Assembly: GCA_007922305.1 (NCBI GenBank) | Contig: ML677374.1 | Location: forward strand, 11,767,246 to 11,831,245 | Length of the DNA: 64,000 bases | From: Dermatemys mawii | Lineage: Eukaryota > Chordata > Testudines > Dermatemydidae | Direction of reading: 5' to 3' | Shown: positions 33,796 to 42,710 of the stretch, in pieces | Layout of the letters: the number at the start of each line of letters is the position of its first letter | Numbering within the stretch: the stretch's first letter is position 1 | Notes under the pieces: generated by a model | The model's input: the letters and a program-made list of their open reading frames with translations, nothing else | Databases searched by the model: none | What the model was told of the DNA's origin: nothing | Made by a program: the position numbers and the translations under genes

Positions 33796-35834
33796 TCAGA
33801 GATCGGAATATGTCCGGGTCTCTGAGTCTCCAGTGCCCTCACAGTGGCCATGTCCCCCGAACCCCATTTGCGAAGGGCAGTAAGGCATGTTATTAGGGGT
33901 TGACTGCAGTGGATAATGGTCCGGGGTTTGGGGGTTGTTCGGTGAAGACAGAGGGGTTGGAGGCAGCTGTGGATGGTGATAACCATATAGCTGATGAGAG
34001 TGGCCTGGAGGGTACTGAGACACAGAAGGGGCAGGGATTTGGGGCAAATGATAATTGGGGTGGTGGGTGCAGTGCTTCCCCTCCTGAAGGGTGACAATCC
34101 GCTGCACAGTCTGCAATTGAAGCTGCAGTAATGAGAGCAGCTTATCGGTGCTTTTCCGGCGGTGAATCGCGTTCTCCTTCCGCGCCTTCTCCCTCAACTT
34201 GCTCTCATTCTCCCTCCACCTCTGTGCAACTCGATTCTCCGTTACAGCCTGTTGCATTACTTGCTGTACAAGATCCTCTTTGCTCCTTCGTGGCCGCTTC
34301 CTCAGTCGCCTCAGCCTCTCAGCTGTTGATAAGAGCATTGGCGCAGGGCTCAAGGATGACTCTTCTAAAATAAAAAGATACATTTCACAGTGGTTCCCTT
34401 GTAAAGAGCAGACATGCCTATGATTCCCCCGCATTCCCCGTTTGCCTGTCCCGCAGAGAGCACAGATACAGCAACGGAGCCCCTGACATGGTGAGTGCAC
34501 TCCAGAGGCAAGGGAAATGATTTTTTCCCTGCCCCAAAAAAGCTGTGCCAGGGGAGGGGGTGGGGAGTGCTGGTAAGTTGCAGGAGCCCCAGTCTGAGCA
34601 GCAGGCGGGGGAAGGATTTCTTCCCTGCCCTGAAAAGCTGTGGCGGGGAGGGGTGGAGTGCCGGGAAGTGGCAGGAGCCCCACTCTGAACACTGTTCCAA
34701 CATTCTCCGTAGGTGTTTGTCCTGGAAGATATCTCGTTGCTTCGAGTCACTGAGGAACAAAGGGAAGGGATTTTAATGAGATGTGGCTTCCACCCAGGGC
34801 CATATGCAGCTTGCCTATGTGCAGCAATGCTCCCCCCACCCATTGTAGCACAGTGGCAGGGACTAGTGACCGTGACGGGGACCACGCTGGCTCTCCCGGG
34901 AAACCTGCGCAGGCGCATTGCAAGTGCTCTTTTTGAGACCTTTGAAGAGATTACTGATGATGACTACCGCGAGGTGATAGACTACATCAATGCTCTATTC
35001 CACATGTAGGCAAGCATGCAAGCATCTCTTTCCACCCCAGCTGCCTGCCTTCCCCATAGAAAAGCAGCTTTACCTCCGCAATCCGCTGCTGAGCTGGCCC
35101 CTGCAACCGCCGGATGCTGTGGCTGGCCGCCCTCCTCCTGGCTTTAAAGGAGAGCTCCTGGCTGCATGCCCCCCTGCCCTCCTCCTGGCTTGAGAAGAGC
35201 TCCAAGTGGAATGCCCCCTGCATCCCTTTCCACCCCAAGCTGCCAGCCTTCCCCACAGAAAAGCAGCTTTACCTCCGCAATCCGCTGCTGAGCTGGCCCC
35301 TGCAACCGCCGGACGCTGTGGCTGGCTGCCTTCCTGGCTTGAGAAGAGCTCCTGGCTGCATGCATCCAGGGACGACTCCGTACCCTGGGTCACTGCTGCC
35401 TCGTCCTCATCCTCCTCCTCTTCTTCATCCTCCTGGTCTTCGTCCTCCTCCTCATCCCCCCCTTCACTGGCGGGCTGGGAAGTGTCCATGGTGATCAATG
35501 GAGTGACCGTAGGATCACCACCAAGTATCGCGTGCAACTCCTTATAAAATCTGCAAGTCACCGGGGCTGCCCCGGAGCGGTCGTTTGCCTCGCGGGCTTT
35601 GCGATACACATTCCTAAGCTCCTTTACCTTAACACGGCACTGCAGAGTGTCCCGCTCATGGCCTCTTTCTGCCAACGCCCGTGATATCTGCCCATAGGTA
35701 TCAAAATTCCTGCGGCTAGACCGCAGCTGAGACTGAACAGCCTCTTCCTTCCAACAGCTGATGAGGTCCAGCACCTCGCTATTGCTCCATGCTGGGGATC
35801 GCCTATTGCGAGGAGGCATGGCACGTGGAGTCAT
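33796..35834 (-). CDS. Harbinger Myb/SANT-like DNA-binding protein, two exons, apparently intact
   Basis: The Myb-like partner of Harbinger elements binds the transposon ends and helps bring transposase to nucleus and DNA. My model is exon 1 35834-35273 and exon 2 34364-33796. The donor GCGGAG|gtaaag and acceptor tttttattttag|AAGAG are canonical and the frame is kept across the split codon. The joined length is 1,131 nt, giving 376 residues plus stop. Residues 13-100 form a Myb_DNA-bind_4/SANT-like domain (SPAWSNSEVLDLISCWKEEA, LQCRVKVKELRNVYRKA, RFYKELHAILG). An acidic Glu/Asp tract follows at about 125-146. Exon 2 supplies a basic segment (RLRRLRKRPRRSKED) and a long predicted coiled coil (about 203-280), then a Pro/His/Tyr-rich tail. 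An upstream in-frame start is possible. A 199-bp partial tandem duplication repeats the exon 1 donor at 35074, but using that donor would break the frame. Without the intron each exon frame ends early, so the splicing model matters; it has not been tested by transcripts. Confidence 0.8.
34518..34696. repeat. Minisatellite, about 95-bp period, 1.9 copies
   Basis: 'ttccctgccccaaaaaagct' (from 34525) recurs as 'ttccctgccctgaaaagctg' (from 34620), each followed by a GC-rich stretch and 'caggagccccagtctga' or its variant. It lies in the Myb-gene intron. Confidence 0.75.
34713..35009 (+). CDS. Candidate third Harbinger ORF on the plus strand (98 codons)
   Basis: No function is recognised. The frame opens immediately after a possible splice acceptor (cattctccgtag ending 34712), whose TAG is also the in-frame stop upstream. 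It contains no ATG until codon 22, so if real it would be a downstream exon or start internally. The peptide has ordinary protein composition, including CGFHPGPYAACLCAAMLPPP and an acidic, helix-like C-terminus (FETFEEITDDDYREVIDYIN), and stops at 35007-35009. It lies inside the intron of the minus-strand Myb-like gene, so it is not a shadow of that gene's exons. It may be chance or antisense. No downstream AATAAA was seen. Confidence 0.3.
   Translation: MFVLEDISLLRVTEEQREGILMRCGFHPGPYAACLCAAMLPPPIVAQWQGLVTVTGTTLALPGNLRRRIASALFETFEEITDDDYREVIDYINALFHM
35023..35370. repeat. Tandem duplication, about 199-bp period, 1.75 copies
   Basis: 'cttccccatagaaaagcagc' (35050) and 'cttccccacagaaaagcagc' (35248) start matching stretches that include 'tttacctccgcaatccgctg' and 'cccctgcaaccgccgga', then related 'gagctcctggctgcatgc' ends. 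The duplication spans the exon 1/intron boundary of the Myb-like gene. Confidence 0.9.
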
Positions 35835-36289
35835 GATGATCAATCAGAATGATCACCTGCAAGGATTCCCTGAGAGCACGCCACGCTTGGCTGGAGCAAA
35901 CAGGAAGGGGATTTTCAAATTTCCCTGGAACTTTAAACGGCGGGTCTGACGTGTGGTCACCTGAGGACAGGACAAAAGAGTTTGCAAGTGATGACCAGAG
36001 TGGCTCGAACAGGAATTATGAGACGGGCTGGAGGCCAATTAATGCGCAGTGGGTGTCCACATTCTTGCTGTAGCGCTACAGCAGCTGCGCTACAGCCCTT
36101 ATTCCCCATGCGGAGGTGGATTAACAATAGCGCTATAACTCAGCGGTTATAGCGCTCTACTTGCCTTGCTAGTGTGGACGGGGAGGAGGTTATAGCGCTC
36201 ATGGGGACTTTATAGCGCTATAAAGTGCGAGTGTAACCAAGCCCTAAGGTGCCACAAGTACTCCACGTTCTTTTTCCACATCTCTTTGT

Positions 36290-37020
36290 TCAATAAAGAT
36301 TTTGAACAAAATACTGCTGGACTTCTGATGAATGGCACAGCTCAAAAAACACTGGAATGCTTTCTTCTTGCCATTTTAACTCACAGCAAATCATTTACAT
36401 TGAGGCTAATTGTATCGAAAATTCAGAATATTGAAGAAATGTTACTTTTGATAAATATTTACCCTCGAGGTTTCAAAAAGAACCTGTAACAACTTATTTC
36501 TAACCAAAACAAAACAGTTTTAAATTGCACAAAAATGCAGCCCCAAACCCTATATTTTTTCTAACATGTACTAATCAGTCTTTGTGAAAAATGTCATACA
36601 ACATTCATTCACCACATAACTGCATATAATAATAATGCGGTATTTTATTCTCTTTTAGCCCAATTTGGCTTAACACACTTTACAAATCAATGAATTGATT
36701 CTACAGTTGCTTGCACCAGTTTTCCACTGGTGGAACACAGTGTAACTAACTAGACCTCACAAGAATTACTGATTTATACCAGTGTAAGAGGAAACTCAGT
36801 CCTGCAAATTCTTATTCAAATGTATGGTACCATTCATATTCATGTAAACAGCCCTGACTACTTCAATGGAGCTGTTAGTGGAAGTCTAGACTCACATAGA
36901 GTGAGCCTGGGCAGGCTCAAGCCCTGTCTACATACAGCTTCAATAAAAGATGACCACTTCCAGCATGTTCTAGACCAACAGTACATAGTATGCTACACAA
37001 TGATGGTGAAGGGAGAAGTG
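36290..37020. other. Single-copy AT-rich DNA
   Basis: No gene was recognised. It is an ordinary non-coding stretch between the Harbinger locus and PLE-2. Confidence 0.45.
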
Positions 37021-37399
37021 TTATGAGCTCCAAAATAGCCATGTCAGTCCCAGGATATTACAGAGACAAGGTGGGTGAAGTAATATCTTTTATTGGACCA
37101 ACTTCTGTTGGTCAAAGAGACAAGCTTTCAGATTACACAGAGCTCTTTTTCAGGCCTGGGAAATATACTCAAGAGTGTCAAAGCTAAATACAAGGTGGAC
37201 CAGATTGTTTAGCATAAGGAGTTAACACATATTTCAAGGGACCATTCAAGGTAAAATGGCCTGATAACACTTCTCCAGTCATAGGGGCAAAAGGTGGGTG
37301 GAGGAAGGATTGTTAGTGGGCTATAGATTGTTAATAAACCATAAATTGTTCAGTTACTGATTTTTCATGTCTAGAAAAATTATGAATTTAAACTCCCAG

Positions 37400-38671
37400 C
37401 CTCGTCTTTTGAAAGTGTTGTGCAGGTTTCCTTTGAAGATGAAGTCTGATAGGTTATAGAGTGCTTGCTTTGTGAAAAGTGTTCACCTATAGGTGACAGG
37501 GTGTTTTTGTCTTTTGTCATTTTCCTGTGTGAGTTCATTGAGAGCATAGTGATTGTTTGGTTTCACTCACATATTTGTAATTGGGGCATTTAGTGCACTG
37601 GAGGGGGTATACCACATGTTGATAGGCATATATAGGCCCTATGAATCTTGAAAGGCGTGCTGTATGGAGTGCTGATCATTGTAAAGTGAAGGTTTTGCAT
37701 CTGTTGTTCTGGAAGGATCTGATGCCGCTTTGAGTTGGTATGTCCTAGTCTGTAGGGAGCTTGCTTCTGATTATGAGCTTGGAGAGACTGGAGGATTCTC
37801 TGAAGGCCAGAAGAGGGGGTTCAGGAACAATGTCTTTCAGGATACGATCCCCACTGAGTATGGGTTCTAGTTGTTTGATGATACCCCCTACGGGTTCCAC
37901 TGTGGGTTGGTAGATGACAACTAGGTGTTTGCAGCCAGAGAGGTTTTTATTTGTGTATTGAAGCAGGTTGCATCAGCGTATTTAGATGGCCCATTCCATG
38001 ATGCAATCTACTTCTCTGGTGGAGTGTCCTTGTTTGGGAAAGGCAAACAAGTAGGGTGACCAGATGCCCTGATTTTACAGGAACAGTCCTGCTAGTCAGG
38101 GTTTTGTCTTATATAGGTGCCTATTACCCACCACCCTGTCCCGATTATTCACCCTTGCTATCTGGTCACCCTGGTTTGAGTGTATATCCTGAACTTGCTC
38201 TTCAGAAGATATTCTGTGATATTGGAGTGCCTGGCTATAGATAACAGATTTCTTGGTGTGGGTTCGATATCTATCAAGGTAGTTTTCATGATCTGTGGGA
38301 TTCTAGTACATAATTGTCTGTAGGGTTCCATTGTTGAAGCTGATCATGGTATGCAGCATGTTGATGCTAGCGTGGGAGTGTTCCAGAGAGTGTTTAAAGA
38401 ATGGGTGGTGGTTGTTGAAGTTGTGGTGGAAATATATGAGAGAGTTTAAAACATCTGTCCAGAGGATGAAAATATCATCAATGTATCTCATGTATATCAC
38501 TGGTTTTGTAGCATATTTGTCCAGAAATTCTTCTTCAAGAGGGCCCATGAAGAGTTTGGCACAATGAGGAGCACTCCTAGTAACCCATAGCTGTTTACTT
38601 GGTTTGGATAAACCATTTGTTATTGAATGTAAAGTTGTTATGGGTGAGGATGAAATGGGTGAGTTTGGCAA
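37400..38671 (-). pseudogene. PLE-2 reverse transcriptase-endonuclease remnant
   Basis: The longest surviving frame, 38303-38671 on the minus strand (122 codons), carries the RT palm: AKLFMGPLEEEFLDKYATKP followed by VIYMRYIDDIFILWTD, with YIDD at about 38474-38485. Beyond a frame break and the MITE insertion, the region near 37540-37700 still reads as a worn GIY-YIG module (HVVYPLQCTKCP, then KYVSETKQSL where YIGETKQSL-like sequence would be expected). In-frame stops interrupt this part. RT sequence upstream of 38671 is present but broken. It is much older than PLE-1 and certainly inactive. Confidence 0.8.
38052..38173 (+). mobile_element. Short hAT-like MITE ('tagggtgaccagat' family), copy 1
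   Basis: tagggtgaccagatg at the left and tatctggtcaccct at the right are inverted termini. Interior 'cttatataggtgcctattac' is shared in reverse with the copies at 45.5 and 53.6 kb. It interrupts PLE-2; no clear TSD is left. Confidence 0.8.
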
Positions 38672-39738
38672 TGTTATTGGGGTGGATATCTGAGGGTCTT
38701 GTAAATATTTGAGGCAGGCAACTATATGTCATCATTGTGAGGGATGCTGGTGTATGTGGAATGACATCCATGGTGGTGAGGATGGTGTTCTGAGGGAAGT
38801 TATTTATGTTTCAGAGTTTGTGGAGGAAATAGGTTACGCCTGAGAGGAAGCTGGCCCTGTGTGTGGTAAGTGGTTTGAGGATGGTTTCTATGAGTTCCAA
38901 TATTCCTTCAGTAAGAGTGCTGGGGACAGATATGATGGATCTGCCTTGGTTCCCTTCTTTGTATATATTGGGAAGCATGTAGAAGATCCCTTGGATGGGT
39001 TTGTGGGGGATGAGTTTGCAGAGTTTCTCTTGGACTTGTTTGGAGAAGATTCAATTCCTGGGTAAATTGTGGTGTGGGGTCTTCTATGAGCTCTTTACAG
39101 TAGATGGTGTCACACAGTTGTCAGTTGGCCTTGTTAACGTAGTCATCACAAATGAGGACTATGATGTTGTCCCTTTGTCTGCTTCACTATCCCTTCAGTC
39201 TGATCACTATCTGGTTGTTTGATTTCAGGCTTGGTGGAAAGATTGTGGTGGATGTGATGATTGTTAAGGATTTCAGAGCCAATTTTTTTCCCTGAAGCAA
39301 TCAATGTAATGATCAAGAGTGTGGTTTCATCCGTTGAACTGTGCTAGACGCCAAAAATCATGGTCTGAACAGAGACACTGGATTTATGGCTTATTACAAC
39401 AATCTACAGTACAACCTAACCCCCTCAGCTGTCTTTCTCACCTCTCATCCTTTTTTCCCTATGACTGGAGAGGGGTATTTAGAGGCCACTTCATCCTGAA
39501 GGATCCCTTGAAACAGGTGTTAACTACTTGCGCTGAATAATCTGTTCCACCTTGTATTTAATGGTGACACTCTGAGTACCTGAGCTAGTGTAAATTCAGA
39601 AGCCTGCCTCTCTCACCAACAGAACCTGGTCCAACAAAAGATATTAGCTCATTCACCTGGTCTCTCAAAAGGAGGGGACCTTGAGTCAAGATTTTCAAAA
39701 AAAGATTCCCAGAGTTCGACTCCAAAATTCCTATGTAA

Positions 39739-40474
39739 GGGCTTGGCTACATGGCAGCTGTAAAGTACTTTGGGTTAAACCAGCCTTCAGAAAGCGCAGT
39801 AGGAAAAGTGCTCCAGTCTGTCCACACTGACAGCTGCAAGCACCCTGGTATGGCCACATTTGTGGCACTTGCAGCTGCATTGAGAGTGGTGCACTATGGG
39901 CAGCTATCCCAGCATTCAAGTGTCTGCATCATGCTTTTTAAATGCGGGGGGTGGGATGGAATGTGACAGGGAGTGTGTTGTGTGTATGTGGGGGGAGAGA
40001 AAATGGGGTTTTGGGGTGCTGAGAGTGTGTGAGCATGCCACCTTGTAAGTTCAGACTCCCTTCTCCCGGTCTCTCTCTCACTCACTCAAAGCAAACAACA
40101 TTCCTCAGTAATGTTTGCTTTGTCTTGGAGCAGATAAGCAGCCAGCTGTCAGAAATGGAGCTTTGAAAAGGCACTTCAGCATTCCTACAGCCTATTTCAC
40201 AACAACGAGAAGAGAGGCCACTTGACTTAAAGGGATTATGGGATGTTTCCAGAGATCAGTCAGAGCGCAGTAACATAACTCCTCATTCACAATGATGCTG
40301 CGGCGCTTCAGCGGGGGCACATCAGACATTAATCCTCTTGCCGAGGTGGAGTACCAGCAGCGCTCCAACCAGGGAGTCAGAGCGCTCTATGTGCCTTGCC
40401 AGTGTGGATGGGGAGTAAGGTAGAGTGCTCTGGGAGGATTTATTAGAGGATAACCTGCAAGTGTAGCCAAGCCC
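39739..40474 (+). mobile_element. Harbinger-like MITE, about 736 bp
   Basis: The termini are gggcttggctaca and, at the right, gtgtagccaagccc: inverted repeats of the same type as the autonomous Harbinger at 32-36 kb (gggcttggttaca). Internal words such as 'agctatcccagcattcaa' and 'catgctttttaaatgcgg' are shared, reversed, with the MITE at 42.7-43.4 kb. taa precedes the left end but a matching right duplication is not evident. No coding capacity. Confidence 0.7.
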
Positions 40475-41253
40475 ATAGTATCTAAATAGGTAGCCAAAAG
40501 TGTTGCACACACAGCCGTTCCCACTGAAGCGCTTGTCTGAGAAAAGGCTCTTTGTGAAAACTTCTATATGGAGATAAAACTCGTGAAGACATGCATGAAA
40601 AAATTTCAAATGGCTTCATTTTGAGGCAGGCTTGAAAATTCAGGTCAGATTCACATGTCATATGAACCAGTTCATCCAGTATTCTTATTCAGAGCCTAAA
40701 TTAAGTCAATTAAGCTAATGTTAGAATAAATGATTATGAAAGGAAAGATTCCATCCTCTCTCTCTCTCAATAGCAGAAAACATCTGTCTTTAAATTAGGC
40801 AGTTTTGATCTACACTGTGATGCAAAAGAAAAGCTTTGCAATTCATATGACAGCCAGATCTTCATTCTGATGGGATTAGGGGTTGGCACAAGGAAGGTAA
40901 GTGTATGGAGAAGGGGAGGGAGAGAGCTGTAATGAGTGCCAGGCTATTTATATTGAATAAAAAATACTCAAGTAAAACATACATAACCTTAATCACAACT
41001 CCAGTGCTAAAGCTTCCACTTGATGTAAATTATGATGAACCAATTGAAAGGTAAAGTTCATATGCCATTTGCAAACACTAAGAGGTTCACACATCAGACA
41101 GCCTTAACCACATGGAACTGTTTTAAACATTGGATGCTGTGAATACACACCACACATACTCTTATGTACCTACTATATGCGCACACACATACAAAGGAGT
41201 CAGAGGAGAGAGATTTTTGACCATTAAAAATAGTAGTTATAATACACAATATC
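40475..41253. other. Single-copy DNA, nothing recognised
   Basis: No gene or repeat was recognised. Confidence 0.4.
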
Positions 41254-41391
41254 TCATTTTGATGTGTTTAAGAATAGCAGCCGTGTTACTCTGTATCCAT
41301 AAAGAAAACGAGGAATACTTGTAGCACCTTAGAGACTAACCAGTTTTTTTCAGCATAAGGTTTTGTGGGCTATAGTTCACTTCATTTTGAT
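41254..41391 (+). mobile_element. Short PLE terminal fragment, 10-bp TSD
   Basis: tcattttgat occurs at 41254-41263 and 41382-41391. Between them lies a 118-bp piece starting 'gtgtttaagaatagcagccg' and containing 'gtagcaccttagagactaac' and 'agcataaggttttgtgggct', the PLE terminal block. Unlike three sister insertions, it has no foldback. Confidence 0.85.
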
Positions 41392-41545
41392 ATAGCGCTT
41401 TTCATCAGCGGATTTCAAAGCACTTTACAAATTGGTTAAGCATTATCATTTTACAGATGGGGAAACTGAGGCACACCATCAGGAAGTCATCTGCCCAAAC
41501 AGGCCAGTGGCAGAGCTGGGAGGAGAACCCAAGTTTCCTGTGGGT
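41392..41545 (-). repeat. MIR/CORE-type SINE, reverse orientation
   Basis: 'tcattttacagatggggaaa' followed by 'ctgaggcacaccatcaggaa' and 'cagtggcagagctgggagga' are clean complements of SINE core boxes. Confidence 0.8.
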
Positions 41546-41639
41546 AAGAGAGTGCAGAATGGGAATGTCTTATGTCCAGGACACAGTGGAATTCACCCCA
41601 GAGCACAGGGGAGGTAACAGTTTGATATGGAGAGAGAAC

Positions 41640-41860
41640 AACAATCTAACGATCAGAGCAAGGGACTATGAGTCAGAACTTCTGGGTTCTGTTTCTGGCT
41701 TTTTTCACTGTGCGACTTTGGGCAAGTCACTTAAGCCCTCAGTGCCTCAGTTTACTAATATGTAAAATAGATATAATACAGCTTATTGCCTCCCAGCTGA
41801 AGTATCGAACAGCTTAACTATATTTGACAAGTGCTTTGAGATCTTCATACAAAAGTACAA
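41640..41860 (+). repeat. MIR/CORE-type SINE
   Basis: 'gggactatgagtcagaactt', 'ctgggttctgtttctggct', 'tgggcaagtcacttaagccc', 'tcagtgcctcagtttactaa' and 'caagtgctttgagatcttca' appear in the right order. This is a second SINE in opposite orientation to its neighbour. Confidence 0.85.
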
Positions 41861-42165
41861 AATACTTTTGATGATGTTCCTATCTATAGATGTGTTCATG
41901 TGCCTGGCTGCATGGCCAGAAAATACAAGATGACGTGAGTCTTTCTAAAGAAGGTTCTCAAATGATTTTGCATGTGTGTATTTTCCCAACCCCAGGATGT
42001 GTGGGGTCCCGATATGGACGTGCATGGCCTTGGAGAATTCTCAGTCTCACTGGTTTACTCTGTCACAACAAACTTTTCCTTCAAAATTTCACCCCTTAAT
42101 TTCCACTGATGGACGAGTGACCTAAAGGAATATTTTTGCATCATATTTACCTGGATTCTCTTTCC

Positions 42166-42710
42166 TCTTACAAAAAATAGGGCTTGGACTATGCTATGGA
42201 GTTAGTTTGACATAAGACAGCTTATGTTGAGCTAACTCTAAGGCCTTGTCTACACTGCCACTTACAGCACTGAAATTTTCTTCGCTCAGGGGTATGAAAA
42301 AACATCCCCCATAGTGATGCAAATTTCAGTGCAGTAAAGTGGCAGTGTAGACAGTGCTACAGCACTGGGAGCCGTGCTCCCAGCACGGGTAGATATTCCC
42401 TTCACAGAGGTGGTTTCATTACAGCACTGGGAGAGCTGGCAATGTCTCACCCAATACACAACAGCTTTTAATCCTCTTGCAAGGAGGAGTATCAGGAGCG
42501 CTCCAGCCAGGGAGTCTTGCCAGTGTGGATGGTTAGTAAAGTAGAGCACTCTGAGAGGCTTTATTGTGGTATAAAGTGCCAGTGTAGCCAAACGTTAAGT
42601 GTCTGCCCTGCAATGTTGCTCCTTCTGATTTATGTCACCCACTATACCAACCTAATAACTCCACTTCCATGACAGGCACAGCACTTAGGTCGATGTAGTT
42701 AGGGTGACAG
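42166..42710. mobile_element. Nested MITEs (one split by another)
   Basis: An outer MITE is seen as 'gacataagacagcttatgtt' and 'gagctaactct' on the left, and 'aagtgtctgccctgcaatgt' and 'cttaggtcgatgtagttagg' on the right. A second, hAT-like element lies between (about 42243-42597). It starts 'ccttgtctacactgccactt' and ends 'aagtgccagtgtagccaaac', and its interior contains the foldback 'gagccgtgctcccagcacgg'. Boundaries are approximate. Confidence 0.55.

Larger units (their letters stand above)
31961..36247 (+). mobile_element. PIF/Harbinger DNA transposon, 4,281 bp, TAA TSD
   Basis: The element 31964-36244 is bounded by gggcatggttacact and, reversed at the right end, gggcttggttacact: terminal inverted repeats matching at 14 of 15 positions. 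taa flanks each side (31961-31963, 36245-36247), the 3-bp TWA-type duplication expected of PIF/Harbinger. It encodes a HARBI1-like transposase rightward and a Myb/SANT-like protein leftward in convergent arrangement, which is the classic two-gene Harbinger plan. The subterminal regions hold five exact TAGCGCTA palindromes (31989, 32032, 36071, 36128, 36213) plus several one-base variants, possible binding sites for the Myb-like protein. Confidence 0.93.
31891..36286. mobile_element. Foldback PLE insertion split by a Harbinger element, outer 11-bp TSD
   Basis: ccacatctctt lies at 31891-31901 and again at 36276-36286. Inside are two PLE pieces, 31902-31963 ('gtttcagagtagcagccctg' onward) and 36245-36275. 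Left piece 'aaaaagaacaaggagtactt' and right piece 'caagtactccacgttctttt' are near-complements, so the PLE scrap was itself a foldback. The Harbinger transposon landed in its loop. Confidence 0.8.
37025..39665 (-). mobile_element. Penelope-like element (PLE-2), decayed, inverted termini
   Basis: The left end (37063-37200) reads 'ggtgggtgaagtaatatctt', 'ttattggaccaacttctgtt' and 'cttttattggacc'-type words. The right end, reversed, reads 'aatgagctaatatcttttgt', 'tggaccaggttctgttggtg'. The two termini are thus inverted copies of one PLE terminal block. Between them lies a minus-strand RT-endonuclease gene with many lesions. A separate hAT-like MITE sits inside it at 38052-38172. This family differs from PLE-1, whose terminal sequence is unlike it. 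Confidence 0.8.

Noticed and set aside
35114..35547. Plus-strand frames of 113-126 codons opposite the Myb-like gene
   Set aside because: They are shadows of the acidic tract and the tandem duplication on the minus strand (Ser runs from the complement of Glu/Asp codons).
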